A stretch of DNA of 56,611 nt from a virus. The position numbers and the translations under genes were made by a program. Positions 42,214 through 51,378 of the stretch are shown in pieces. Under the pieces are notes generated by a model. The model saw nothing but the letters and a program-made list of their open reading frames with translations. It was not told where the DNA came from and did not search any database. Positions within the stretch are counted from its first letter, which is position 1. Every line of letters begins with the position of its first letter. The stretch spans positions 1 to 56,611 of IMG/VR virus record IMGVR_UViG_3300018063_000015, one strand, 5' to 3'.

Positions 42214-42316
42214 AAATCACTGGCCTCGTTAGCATTATCACCTTTTCTATCACGAATGCAATGCCCAGAACCACAAATCCTACTATACCTATTGCATACC
42301 CTTGTGTCTTTGTCAT
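42206..42316 (-). CDS. 36-residue single-pass membrane peptide
   Basis: ATG 42316 overlaps the upstream stop in ATGA. The product begins MTKTQGYAIGIVGFVVLGIA and continues FVIEKVIMLTRPVICG, one transmembrane segment with a short positive end. Role unknown. Confidence 0.55.
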   Translation of the reverse strand: MTKTQGYAIGIVGFVVLGIAFVIEKVIMLTRPVICG

Positions 42317-42648
42317 AATTGCCCCCTATTGGCTACAGACAAAGTGTTCAATTCATCAAGCAGGTTTAATACTACTTCTGGAGTCTCTTTATCCTCTGAA
42401 TACGGATGCTCTATTGGATCAACTAATCCTAATATTATCATGGCTAGCCACCGCCAGTGATTTGCTGTACCTTCTATTTGACATGACTCGTCTTTCCCGT
42501 ATCCTGTCCACCACCAGTCATAGTCAGTTCGCTGCAAATGTACACGTTTAGCAGCATTTATGTGTTCTGGCATTTGTTCTTTAGCTTTTATATAACGTTC
42601 TCGTATTGCCTCTCGCTCTCTTGGGCTCATTGAAGTTACTCCGATCAT
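42313..42648 (-). CDS. Hypothetical 111-residue protein
   Basis: The first ATG (42648) overlaps the tail gene stop; an alternative at 42630 has GGAG at good spacing. The product begins with a charged helix (SPREREAIRERYIKAKEQM) and a middle part with DYDWWWTGYGKDESCQIEGT. A later NHWRWLAMIILGL may be a hydrophobic helix. Family not recognised. Confidence 0.6.
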   Translation of the reverse strand: MIGVTSMSPREREAIRERYIKAKEQMPEHINAAKRVHLQRTDYDWWWTGYGKDESCQIEGTANHWRWLAMIILGLVDPIEHPYSEDKETPEVVLNLLDELNTLSVANRGQL

Positions 42649-43844
42649 GGTGGAGATAAATCCTGTCTTACTTCTATAGATCTTAGCCTGCTATTGATAT
42701 TCATGAGTATTTGACGCAACGAATCTGGGTCTGTTGATGTATCACTATGTTGGAAAGTGATTTTCTCTTTACCTTCTGCTACGTGTACTGAGGCTTCAAC
42801 TAGTCTCTTATTATGATCCTCCCTTTCATCAAATTTAAATGTTGTTATATCGCCAAAGAAGTAATCACGTCCATAACGAGAACCACCAGTTTGTAACACC
42901 TCAAATGAGCAATTATCCTTAGCTGCTAATGTAATTAGCTCTGAATCTCCTTCTAATTGTAATGCTGTTACTGTACTACTATTGCGTGCATCGTGCGTTT
43001 TCTCTATTTTATTCCAAGGACTTAATCCTTGTGCTGTCAAATTATCACGTATTTCAACTGCACGAGCTAAGTCTTGTCCTTGACCCAATACTATTATGCT
43101 ATTGACTTCCTCCGTGCGACTTACGATGAAGTTTGGATTAACCATGTTACCAAAACCTGTACTAAATATTACAGGTGGTAATACTGATTGTTGAGTTGAT
43201 CTGTCGGATGCAAACGTGCTACTACATTGAAATGTGAATATTATACCATCTTTAGTTATCCAAAAGAATACACCAGTAGCTTCTGTAATCTTTCTAAGCA
43301 CGTCAAGTAAGTTTTGATAAGACACGGAACCATTCCATGTGTCTCCTGTGCCAACGTCTGGTGAAATAACTAGCCCTGGCGTTATACCATCTTGTAATCT
43401 ACCTCCACTTACTAATGCATTTGGACCAGCATTCTCGTCTACAAATGACTTTATTACAGTTTCTGCTGGTCCTGACTTTGTGGCACGTGCATGGGTGACT
43501 TTATATAGAATAGATCGTCTATTTAATAAATCTTCATAAGTCCTACCATAGCTAGTATATAGCTTTAATCCTCGTGCAGATATTGTACGTTGTAATGTGC
43601 GATGGAAGCCACTATAATCTAAGTATTCAGCTATACCAGCAGCAAGATCACTACGATGTACTTCAATAAAGTTGTCTGGTGCCAATGTTATTTCTGGATC
43701 AGGCATGGAATTAGCATGAAAGCTAATTGTATGTGACCCAAAGCCGTTGATGGTTCTACTATAGTTTAAGGCATTGAAATCATTGGTTTCAAAGAGCAGA
43801 GTGTTAGCAGTATTTAGTATGCGTACCTTATATCTAACAGGCAT
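42645..43844 (-). CDS. Siphovirus tail hub protein (ReqiPepy6 Gp37-like), on the early strand
   Basis: The 399-residue product begins MPVRYKVRILNTANTLLFET, with NYSRTINGFGSHTISFHANS and GRTYEDLLNRRSILYKVTHA. This is the domain order of phage tail proteins resembling ReqiPepy6 Gp37/tail-associated hub proteins. The distal tail hub gene is expected near 37 kb on the plus strand, but this copy lies in the leftward nucleic-acid operon. AAGGA lies seven bases before the ATG. A relocated structural gene or a virion part expressed early is inferred. Confidence 0.75.
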   Translation of the reverse strand: MPVRYKVRILNTANTLLFETNDFNALNYSRTINGFGSHTISFHANSMPDPEITLAPDNFIEVHRSDLAAGIAEYLDYSGFHRTLQRTISARGLKLYTSYGRTYEDLLNRRSILYKVTHARATKSGPAETVIKSFVDENAGPNALVSGGRLQDGITPGLVISPDVGTGDTWNGSVSYQNLLDVLRKITEATGVFFWITKDGIIFTFQCSSTFASDRSTQQSVLPPVIFSTGFGNMVNPNFIVSRTEEVNSIIVLGQGQDLARAVEIRDNLTAQGLSPWNKIEKTHDARNSSTVTALQLEGDSELITLAAKDNCSFEVLQTGGSRYGRDYFFGDITTFKFDEREDHNKRLVEASVHVAEGKEKITFQHSDTSTDPDSLRQILMNINSRLRSIEVRQDLSPP

Positions 43845-43845
43845 T

Positions 43846-44058
43846 TCATTTCCTTATAATTGCTATTACAGATATCCCTCTTTTTATTTCCAACAGAGTT
43901 GCGTTATGATTGGCCTCAAATACCACCAGAGCTGCAAATCTGCATTGTGCTATACCAGAATAATCCCCACCAGCAGCAACTGTCATGCCATAATAATTAG
44001 TCATTCTAAAGTTAAACTCTTGCGGGAGTGATTCCAGTTGTGGATTGATATTTTCCAT
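43846..44058 (-). CDS. Hypothetical 70-residue protein
   Basis: Start at ATG 44058 is favoured, though the ribosome-binding AGGAG is 14 bases upstream; a reading from 44139 would overlap dCTP deaminase extensively. The product is mixed (FRMTNYYGMTVAAGGDYSGI), with a strand-rich middle and basic end. Function unknown. Confidence 0.5.
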   Translation of the reverse strand: MENINPQLESLPQEFNFRMTNYYGMTVAAGGDYSGIAQCRFAALVVFEANHNATLLEIKRGISVIAIIRK

Positions 44059-44581
44059 GTTTATCAGCGTAGCTCCTTTCACATACACTATCAGACTCAA
44101 AAAAGCAAAGTGATATAATACCCTCGTTGGCATAAACACGTGCGGGTAGTTGTGTAGTATTTGTAATTTCTATTGTTATTACACCCTCCCATTCTGGTTC
44201 TAGTGGAGTAACATTTGCTATGATTGCACAGCGTGCATATGTACTCTTTCCAATACACAGTACACGCACGCTTCTAGGAATGCGAAAATATTCCACACTA
44301 CGAGCAAGTACAAATGCATGTGGTGGAATTAAGCATATCTCTCCAACAAATGACGCTGTATATCTATATCCATTGTTTTTAGGATCAATCTCTGAAGTGT
44401 GGATATAATCAGGCTGAAATATTTCAAATGTATTACCTAATCTAACATCATATCCATAGCTATCTAAACCATAACTAATGACACCTTTTGGACACTCATC
44501 GTAATCCACAAAAGGACTAATCATGCGATTAGTGAGAACTTGTTCTCGTATCCAAGTATCATTCTTAATCACGTACTGCAA
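44012..44581 (-). CDS. dcd: dCTP deaminase
   Basis: The 189-residue product has SYGLDSYGYDVRLG and GKSTYARCAIIANVTPLEPE with WEGVITIEI, the core of dCTP deaminase, including the catalytic Glu in the E-x-W-E-G region. It converts dCTP to dUTP, feeding dTMP synthesis. In this genome it may work with the uracil-DNA glycosylase/polymerase fusion to control uracil content. It overlaps both neighbours. Confidence 0.93.
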   Translation of the reverse strand: MQYVIKNDTWIREQVLTNRMISPFVDYDECPKGVISYGLDSYGYDVRLGNTFEIFQPDYIHTSEIDPKNNGYRYTASFVGEICLIPPHAFVLARSVEYFRIPRSVRVLCIGKSTYARCAIIANVTPLEPEWEGVITIEITNTTQLPARVYANEGIISLCFFESDSVCERSYADKHGKYQSTTGITPARV

Positions 44582-44798
44582 CCTCGATTATGTGATACCA
44601 AACGTCAGATGTACCATTATCAAAATGGCATACAACATCCATAAATCTATCCCCCATAGCAGGAAGTGGTGTCAAGACCTCTATACGTTCAATCGTATGC
44701 CATTTGTTGCTGCGTGTAAGTTTTACTTTATCTCCAACCTTAATTGACTGTCGATTCATTCCGTCTGTTTCACGACCTATAAGTGCTTGTGCTTTCAT
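44565..44798 (-). CDS. Small SH3-like protein
   Basis: The 77-residue product has SIKVGDKVKLTRSNKWHTIE, then RIEVLTPLPAMGDRFMDVVC and WYHIIEVAVRD. This is the strand order of a small SH3-like barrel. It overlaps dCTP deaminase by 17 bases. Function unknown. Confidence 0.6.
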   Translation of the reverse strand: MKAQALIGRETDGMNRQSIKVGDKVKLTRSNKWHTIERIEVLTPLPAMGDRFMDVVCHFDNGTSDVWYHIIEVAVRD

Positions 44799-45178
44799 TT
44801 TCCTGTAGCCTCGTAATAAAATAAATGAGCCAAGGCATCAACTTCATGGACCATAAACTTAGTTTTCAAACCTTTAAGATGATCGTGTGCTCTTTGTTGC
44901 ATAGGCTTTCTATCTCCTGGCATATGTCTAATACACTTTACTCCAAAGTAGTGTGCAAGTGCACATATAGCTCCCACCAGCTCTACAGTATATAGACCGT
45001 ATTTGTCGATTGTAGTTCCGAAAGGCTTGAACTGTTCCACAACGATTACATCGGCAAATCTTATATTATCAGCCAACCACTGATGCTGGTGTTCCTTGAC
45101 CACGCACGTATGTATATCACCATTGTCATTCTTTGCAGCACCCATCGTAAGTCCAGGGTCGAGGGCTAAAACAACCAT
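44795..45178 (-). CDS. RuvC-like Holliday junction resolvase
   Basis: The 127-residue product has the RNase H-like fold of phage RuvC proteins: LALDPGLTMG (first D), VIVVEQF (E), then VGAICALAHYFGV and HEVDALAHLFYY (last D). It cleaves branched DNA at the end of replication or packaging. It overlaps the HNH gene by 13 bases. Confidence 0.85.
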   Translation of the reverse strand: MVVLALDPGLTMGAAKNDNGDIHTCVVKEHQHQWLADNIRFADVIVVEQFKPFGTTIDKYGLYTVELVGAICALAHYFGVKCIRHMPGDRKPMQQRAHDHLKGLKTKFMVHEVDALAHLFYYEATGK

Positions 45179-45657
45179 GATCTGTTTTTCACTATATTAA
45201 ACATGGTACTTTCACTTACATTGTATAGCCTTGATAATGGTAGGACTCCATATTGTCGATGTCCAGCTATATATATGGATCGTATCTTCTTTATTTCTTC
45301 CTTTGAAAATTTGCCTCTTGGGTACCACCATCCTTTATTTGCTATTCTTGCATCTGTGGTGTTCTCTTTAGCTGTTCCTACATACACATGTTGCTCGTCA
45401 ATTCTAACACAATTCTCGGTATTGCATTTATGGTTTAACTGTTTTCCTATTGGAATTGGGCCATAATCTAATTCATAGGCAAGAATATGAGCAGATATCC
45501 ATTTTCTTTTTACATATAGTCTCCCATATCCTTCTCGCATAGAACCATGATATAACCAACATAAATCAGTTTTTGTTACATGCCAATAAAACCTTTCTCT
45601 AAGTAAATTTAACTCTTTAGCAGTTAAATCCAGAGCTAGAATCATCCAAATAGCCAT
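45166..45657 (-). CDS. HNH homing endonuclease
   Basis: The product has LNHKCNTENCVRIDEQHVYV with GTAKENTTDA, the HNH_3 pattern with zinc-like cysteines. The C-terminal part is a DNA-binding helix pair (LSRLYNVSESTMFNIV) as in free-standing homing enzymes. The start could be ATG 45657, ATG 45645 or GTG 45717. It sits between the resolvase and an Arc-like gene, an insertion typical of mobile endonucleases. Confidence 0.8.
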   Translation of the reverse strand: MAIWMILALDLTAKELNLLRERFYWHVTKTDLCWLYHGSMREGYGRLYVKRKWISAHILAYELDYGPIPIGKQLNHKCNTENCVRIDEQHVYVGTAKENTTDARIANKGWWYPRGKFSKEEIKKIRSIYIAGHRQYGVLPLSRLYNVSESTMFNIVKNRSWLF

Positions 45658-45721
45658 GAAATATAAAATGCCATAAATATCACAATTCCAATCATGGTTA
45701 ATAAAACACACCCACACCCTT

Positions 45722-45889
45722 TCATAAATGTAAATTATAAGTAAAAGACAAATTTCTCACTATCCAATCCTCAATTGCTACTGTAATTTCTTTATTCATA
45801 CTTCTTCTATTTTTCTCAGCCAAATCTCTTAGTTGTCTAGCTAGATCGCTAGGCACTCGTAATGCATACCTGTATGTAGATTTACTCAC
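45722..45889 (-). CDS. Arc-like ribbon-helix-helix regulator
   Basis: A GTG at 45889 overlaps the polymerase stop in GTGA. The 55-residue product has YRYALRVPSDLARQLRDLAE then RRSMNKEITVAIEDWIV, the Arc pattern of strand, helix, S/M-x-N-x-E-I helix. It probably represses nearby genes as a dimer. Confidence 0.8.
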   Translation of the reverse strand: MSKSTYRYALRVPSDLARQLRDLAEKNRRSMNKEITVAIEDWIVRNLSFTYNLHL

Positions 45890-48189
45890 GCTATAAGCTC
45901 CAAATCTCCTTCGGTCGGAGAATGTGCTTCATACCAGTTGCTTCCAACTTTCATGTCTACTTTGATACTAGGAATCCAAGATATCCATTGCGTTTCCATA
46001 ACCTCTCTTGTTAGATCCATCACTTGCTGTAGATATTTCCTATTAACCTCCATCAAAATACTATCATGAATAAGGAGTAAAATATGGCTGTTAAAATTAC
46101 CCAACAAATTATGGATGCGTAAAGCACTAGAAAGTGTATAATCAGACGCCGTGGACTGGATCGGAAAATTGACCGCTTGACGCAATTGTCTATGAGACAT
46201 AACGATAGGAAACCTACGTTTGCGGTCGAACGGCGAAACCAATTCTCCATTAGCCATAACCTCTTTGTCTATTTTCTTCTGCCACTCTATGAACTCTCTA
46301 TTATGCACATCCCATCTAGCACTAAATGCGGCTGCTTCCGCTTTTGTGCATCCTATACCAACACGCTTTTTCGATAGCTTATCTATACCTTCACGATACA
46401 TCTTGCCAAATGTAATCTTCTTAGCATTAATACGTTTATCTTCCCAATCATTATCAGTAGGGCTTGCTCCTAACACATCCATAGCAATTACACTGTGATA
46501 GTTGTTGGCTAAATCGGCAAACATAGTTGGACATTCTGAAAAGGTCGCACCAATCCAAATTTCTATCTGTTGATAATCAGCCTCAAGTAAAACATAATCA
46601 TCATTAGTCGGGACAAAAATTTTACGCACTAAACCAATTGGATGGCCTTTAACTTTATCTCGCGGAATTTGGTGCATAGGTGGATTTTTAAACGACCATC
46701 TACCTGTTCTAGTGCTGTGCAATACTGGTATTGCATGGAGTCGTTTATCATCCTTAATATCATCCCATACACCAGTAATATACGTGCCAATAGCCTTGTT
46801 TAACTCACGATGATCCAATACAAGATCAACAAATTCTATGTCAAAAGTATCTAACACTTCACGATCAACGGAATTACCTGTTTTTGTTTTCTTTACTGGT
46901 TTATATTTCATCAAGTCAAATAGTACGTTTGCTGTTTGTTGATTACTAGCTGGATTATATATACCTTTGAAGCCAACCTCATTTGCTAACTCTTGTAGGC
47001 GTTCCTCCATACGCTTCTTACGTGGCAACCAGTCTACTAGTAGTTCTCCCATTGCTTTAGTATCAACTGCCATTCCATACCACTGTGCTTCTGCTGCCAT
47101 TTTAGCACCTGGAATCATTAACTTATTGTAGACATCATAAACATTATCATCTATTTGCTTTTGTTTTAGGGTGTGATGCAATTCATGAGTAAATACTACA
47201 TCGTATGCACAACGTTTATAGTTAGCTTCGCGTGGTGGAGTTTTATGATGCTTATAGAATTCTCTCGTCTCATCTTTGTACTGTCCAGCTCCACAATATT
47301 CTGCTGATAAACTCTCCAACCTATGTATGCCTGTTTGCTCGTTTAGGGTATAAGATTGGTACATCGTGTCGTGCTTAAAAGTTAAATCAACTCCAATGTA
47401 CTTTCTTAGACCATTACGATCAAACAAGCAAGCGTTATGACCAAGCCATTCTACGTTAGTTGGCCAGTTAAGCTCCATTGCATACTCTACTGGGACGATG
47501 CACGCGGGGCCACGGCCGTCGTAAAGTCCAATGCAAATTAGTCTATCAGTCCAAATGTCAGTTTCATCTTCGTCTGCTGGTTTGTTTGTAGTCTCTATAT
47601 CTAATGAGACCAAACCCTGTAGGCTATCCAACATAGTTTGAGCTTCATCTATAGATCGTGCAACACGCCAATCAATTGGGGGATGCTCTTGCCAATTTAG
47701 TAAAGATGGTATTTTTTGTAAATCACGTACTATTAGTGCTGGTATTCGTTCATTAGTAGTATCGTGCAAGATAGCAGCGGGATGATACGTTGGCATAGTG
47801 ATCCAGTTACCAGTTTTAATTGGCAGGCCCCTTACATCCTTAAGTTGTTTATGTAATAAAGCCTGACATGGAATATCTCCGAGAGTAATCACAAGTTTAG
47901 GTTGAATTTCATCTAACTCACGCTGAAACCTAGGCCAACAAACTTCTATTTCAGAAGCTTCTGGGCTATCGTTCCATTGACAACAGACATTAGTAGCGTA
48001 ACACTTATCACGAGGCCAGTCAACAGCAGCCAAAATATTATCCAATAGTTTACCTGCTGGCCCTGTAAATGGCTTACCAGAAGTATTATATTCGTCCCTG
48101 CCAGGAGCAATACCAACGAAAACAATTCCATTATCAGTATTACCATAACCGCGAACACCTCCAGGACAACATTGTGGGCCTTGATACAT
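45886..48189 (-). CDS. Uracil-DNA glycosylase fused to family A DNA polymerase
   Basis: The 767-residue product has an N-terminal glycosylase of family 4/5 type: GIAPGRDE (27-34), CCPGG, CYATNVCCQW, KLVITLGDIP and TYHPAAIL (134-141), with cysteines at 7, 8, 70 and 84 as possible Fe-S ligands. A 3'-5' exonuclease domain starts near SLDIETT (195-201), and the polymerase domain has EADYQQIEIW (motif A), KKITFGKMYREG and IHDSILMEV (motif C, H708-D709). It replicates DNA and may remove or sense uracil ahead of the active site. The fusion is uncommon. Confidence 0.92.
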   Translation of the reverse strand: MYQGPQCCPGGVRGYGNTDNGIVFVGIAPGRDEYNTSGKPFTGPAGKLLDNILAAVDWPRDKCYATNVCCQWNDSPEASEIEVCWPRFQRELDEIQPKLVITLGDIPCQALLHKQLKDVRGLPIKTGNWITMPTYHPAAILHDTTNERIPALIVRDLQKIPSLLNWQEHPPIDWRVARSIDEAQTMLDSLQGLVSLDIETTNKPADEDETDIWTDRLICIGLYDGRGPACIVPVEYAMELNWPTNVEWLGHNACLFDRNGLRKYIGVDLTFKHDTMYQSYTLNEQTGIHRLESLSAEYCGAGQYKDETREFYKHHKTPPREANYKRCAYDVVFTHELHHTLKQKQIDDNVYDVYNKLMIPGAKMAAEAQWYGMAVDTKAMGELLVDWLPRKKRMEERLQELANEVGFKGIYNPASNQQTANVLFDLMKYKPVKKTKTGNSVDREVLDTFDIEFVDLVLDHRELNKAIGTYITGVWDDIKDDKRLHAIPVLHSTRTGRWSFKNPPMHQIPRDKVKGHPIGLVRKIFVPTNDDYVLLEADYQQIEIWIGATFSECPTMFADLANNYHSVIAMDVLGASPTDNDWEDKRINAKKITFGKMYREGIDKLSKKRVGIGCTKAEAAAFSARWDVHNREFIEWQKKIDKEVMANGELVSPFDRKRRFPIVMSHRQLRQAVNFPIQSTASDYTLSSALRIHNLLGNFNSHILLLIHDSILMEVNRKYLQQVMDLTREVMETQWISWIPSIKVDMKVGSNWYEAHSPTEGDLELIA

Positions 48190-48455
48190 TAAGCACCACC
48201 GAATTTATGGACTGCTGCTGGTAAATCTAATATCTTATCTGGTGGGGCAACTAGATCTATTTGTGCTTGGTAGTGTCTACTATAGGTACATTCATAATCT
48301 AAATTAGAAAAATCTATTCCAAGTATTTCTTCATCGTAAACCTTACAGGATTCTAGTATTAAATCTCTAGCTTCTTCCACTGTTTCAGCAACAGCCACGC
48401 CTATACCTGACGAATAATCACGCAAGAATTCTTGATCCCATATAAACATTTTCAT
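48189..48455 (-). CDS. Small protein, VAVAETVEEAR family (copy 2)
   Basis: ATG 48455 overlaps the upstream stop as ATGA, so a longer reading to 48515 is rejected. The product has MKMFIWDQEFLRDYSSGIGV, AETVEEARDLI and ILDLPAAVHKFGG, matching 13584-13823. It includes an extra acidic insertion (DEEILGIDFSNLD). Function unknown. Confidence 0.7.
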   Translation of the reverse strand: MKMFIWDQEFLRDYSSGIGVAVAETVEEARDLILESCKVYDEEILGIDFSNLDYECTYSRHYQAQIDLVAPPDKILDLPAAVHKFGGA

Positions 48456-48694
48456 TTTGCACTTATCATTCGCGATATTGTCATGTGAGACACACCATAC
48501 TTCTTTGCAATCCATCGAGCACTATAATTTCTCTCATGATAATTCAACACTTCCTCAAGTGGAGCTTTATGACGTTTGCAAACACACATCAGTTGTTCGG
48601 CTAGTTCTCTTGCTTCTCTCTTTGTTAAAATTAACACAAGTTCATCATTGCCATCATATATTCTTATCAAATTAGACTGTTGTCGCACTTTCAT
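48452..48694 (-). CDS. HTH-type DNA-binding protein
   Basis: The 80-residue product has a helical N-terminus (ILTKREARELAEQLMCVCKR) and a C-terminal HTH (NYSARWIAKKYGVSHMTISR). GGAGAT is upstream of the ATG. It could regulate this operon. Confidence 0.75.
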   Translation of the reverse strand: MKVRQQSNLIRIYDGNDELVLILTKREARELAEQLMCVCKRHKAPLEEVLNYHERNYSARWIAKKYGVSHMTISRMISAK

Positions 48695-48869
48695 GTAGAC
48701 CGTATATCTCCTTGAAGACCTTTTCTGTTATAAGACCGCGACTAGCTAGATCAGTCACTATTAGATCACGGACATACTGGGCAGTATTACCTTTGTCCAC
48801 TCTACGAACCAAGTCAAAGAATGCTGGTTCTATTCCAATAACAAGCTGCTTTTCTTTTTTCTGAGCCAT
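48672..48869 (-). CDS. Small ribbon-helix-helix-like protein
   Basis: The 65-residue product starts MAQKKEKQLVIGIEPAFFDL, continues VRRVDKGNTAQYVRDLIVTD and ends with a helical tail. The strand-helix-helix pattern fits a small dimeric DNA-binding protein. It overlaps the HTH gene by 23 bases. Confidence 0.6.
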   Translation of the reverse strand: MAQKKEKQLVIGIEPAFFDLVRRVDKGNTAQYVRDLIVTDLASRGLITEKVFKEIYGLHESATTV

Positions 48870-48876
48870 TTTCTAT

Positions 48877-51213
48877 CTACTCCTTACTTCCTATCCACCA
48901 TAATCGTCTGTCATCGCTATCTTGCCATCTTACCTCGAACACTGTATTTAGTGCATCCTGCAAAGTGTGTAACTTGCGCGCTAATATAGTCGCGTTTCTA
49001 TACTTCTTCGAGAAACCCATTGGGTCTTGTGAAATTAACTCTAATTCAGACCATATATCTGTTATACTACTCCATTCATTGGTGACTTTGTTGCGTGCCA
49101 TCGCACGATGCAGAGCATCAACTAACAACGCTTCATCTTCTAAAATAAAAGCTTTTTGCTCGTGTCTTATTGAAGTGATGCTAGATCTAAATTGAGCCTC
49201 TATATTCAGGGCACGCGATATCCATAGACCAATTGTTGCAAAGTCTTGAATTCTAAATTGAAGACTATTGTCAACGAATCGCGGAGTCTTTACTATTGTT
49301 AGTATATCATCTATTATTGCTCCCCAGATATAGTTTCTTTTCTCTAGAACTTCACGGTACATAGATGCTTCATCTTTGAACTCAGGAATACGAGTTAAGC
49401 TAAGTATCAATAATCTATCTACTACATCTGCACGTCCGAACTTTGGATCGTGGGCAGTAAGTGCAACCATCGCTTGCCGTTTAACACTGTAAATTTCGTT
49501 GTCGGTATAAAGCTTTCGTCTGTCAATGTCAGTATTATTGACGACTTGAGCGAGTCTATCTGGAAGCCATCCTTCCCAAGTATCCACATTATCAAATACC
49601 ACAAAAGGAAAATTAGATGTTTGCGTATCAAAATCATTAGAACTACTTATACCTCCTATCTTCTTTTCTGTGCCATAAAATACAGCAAATACACGTCTCA
49701 GCATAGCACTCTTACCACTACCTGGCTGGCCAAATATAGCAAGGATTGGGCGTGCTTCGGCTAAATCTCTAAACAGAATGAATAGCAACCACACGCGCAG
49801 GAGAGCTAGTGATTCTTCATAGCTTAAACCTATCACGTCTGATAGTGAATCTCCAAACAGGGCTTGGGCCCAGTTAATATCACTGGCAAGAGGCACGAAA
49901 GGCTCAAACGATAAATGCCAAGGAAAAATCAGTCCATTAGAACCATTTAATACATGACTTATTCCTTTAGCACTTATCTGTAGCACTTGTTTCCTGCCAG
50001 TATGCAAGTAAAGGGTATTGGTTGCTATGTCATAATGAGATAGCGCCCCTATCGTGGCTACTGGTGGCAATGCTGCTGCATAGCTTATTAGTCCACTCAA
50101 TACATAGTGCTGTTCTGGTTCTGTGTAATTAAGGCCAAGAGTGTTTTCTAAGAATGCAGTCAATTCACTACTCTTTGGTGCTATTGGTATTGGCTTACCT
50201 TGATGTACATACCAGCCAACTGTATCTTTTCCACGTGCAAAAGTTCCACTAGCCTTCATGATGGCTATTGATGTATCCTTTATTGCTAACTTCTTTTCTA
50301 CTACACCTAGCTTCATTTGTCTAATGGCGGTTATTGCACTCTTTGGATCATATACTCCAGCACGTTCAGCACGTAGTACGTCTTTAGCTAGCTCTCGACT
50401 TGCGTTGATCTTAAGTGATGCAAACTTGTTGTTTGCACAATTCTTGGCTAAATAATAGACCTCGTATTTATTGAGCCCAGCCCTAAATAATGCACATTCC
50501 AACGCCCATAATGCCGCACTTCTATCCTCTGCAACAACATTGTATTGAGCTACCACCTTGGGTGGTAAGTTATCTCTTACGTTTTCTAGAAACTCTTGTG
50601 GTCCTACTGTAAATTCTTGGTCTGGATAGTATATAAATTCTTCATCACCTATCTCGCCGTTAACTTCTACTTCATTTGTTATAAATCCTAGTTCTAATTC
50701 ACCTCTCGTATATATTTTGTCAGACACGTGAGCTACAGTTACACGCTGCTTGTCACCATATTTACAATTGTTCGTATTTGGTAAACGTACCTTTCTACCA
50801 ACTGCCCAACCGCTATGGTCACATTCTGGAATTCCATATGTTATCTTTTTACTAAGTCTTTCGTGCGCCTCCAAGTCAAGTGATTCACCCAATAACCAAT
50901 ATCCTTGGTGTCTAGCCCTAGAGGTTTGTACCAATATAGATGGACTAAGTTCGAGTGTGAGTATGTCAGCGTTATCAAGATCAGCTTGAATCGTCTTGGA
51001 AGGAAGTGTGTTAGCTTTAAGCGACCTAGGAGAGTCAAAGAGATACGAGCTAAAGTAGCAATCACATTCAACAATTGCTGCCTCATTGATAATTGAGGGA
51101 ACGTCTTTTGGCCACTCATACCATTGTTCCTTCCAATTACCGTCATAGGTTGCTAATACAAAATAGCCTTGTGGGGTCGTTACTACCTTGTTTAGAAAGT
51201 CGATTGTTTCCAT
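48877..51213 (-). CDS. Primase-helicase (RepB-like primase domain and D5-like helicase)
   Basis: The 778-residue product has an N-terminal AEP-type primase segment (IQADLDNADIL, SRARHQGYWLLGESLDLEAH, GRKVRLPNTNN) and a C-terminal helicase with Walker A FGQPGSGKSAMLRR and Walker B VVFDNVDTWEG. This domain order is typical of phage and plasmid primase-helicases. It synthesises primers and unwinds DNA for the polymerase encoded next to it. Confidence 0.85.
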   Translation of the reverse strand: METIDFLNKVVTTPQGYFVLATYDGNWKEQWYEWPKDVPSIINEAAIVECDCYFSSYLFDSPRSLKANTLPSKTIQADLDNADILTLELSPSILVQTSRARHQGYWLLGESLDLEAHERLSKKITYGIPECDHSGWAVGRKVRLPNTNNCKYGDKQRVTVAHVSDKIYTRGELELGFITNEVEVNGEIGDEEFIYYPDQEFTVGPQEFLENVRDNLPPKVVAQYNVVAEDRSAALWALECALFRAGLNKYEVYYLAKNCANNKFASLKINASRELAKDVLRAERAGVYDPKSAITAIRQMKLGVVEKKLAIKDTSIAIMKASGTFARGKDTVGWYVHQGKPIPIAPKSSELTAFLENTLGLNYTEPEQHYVLSGLISYAAALPPVATIGALSHYDIATNTLYLHTGRKQVLQISAKGISHVLNGSNGLIFPWHLSFEPFVPLASDINWAQALFGDSLSDVIGLSYEESLALLRVWLLFILFRDLAEARPILAIFGQPGSGKSAMLRRVFAVFYGTEKKIGGISSSNDFDTQTSNFPFVVFDNVDTWEGWLPDRLAQVVNNTDIDRRKLYTDNEIYSVKRQAMVALTAHDPKFGRADVVDRLLILSLTRIPEFKDEASMYREVLEKRNYIWGAIIDDILTIVKTPRFVDNSLQFRIQDFATIGLWISRALNIEAQFRSSITSIRHEQKAFILEDEALLVDALHRAMARNKVTNEWSSITDIWSELELISQDPMGFSKKYRNATILARKLHTLQDALNTVFEVRWQDSDDRRLWWIGSKE

Positions 51214-51225
51214 GATTAGCGCGCA

Positions 51226-51378
51226 TCATAAAGCACCGCAATAATCCCACGCTTCTTTAATTTCATGGCGACTCCAATAATCTAGTGGTCGCTCATCGTA
51301 TCTACGTTCTCTAGTGATCCTACTACTAGCACAAATTGGACAGTATAGTTCATAAATAAAATACCAATATTTATGCAT
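51226..51378 (-). CDS. Hypothetical 50-residue protein
   Basis: ATG 51378 overlaps the stop of the preceding frame. The product (MHKYWYFIYELYCPICASSR) carries one CPIC pair and another later cysteine. It may be a partial zinc ribbon. Function unknown. Confidence 0.5.
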   Translation of the reverse strand: MHKYWYFIYELYCPICASSRITRERRYDERPLDYWSRHEIKEAWDYCGAL

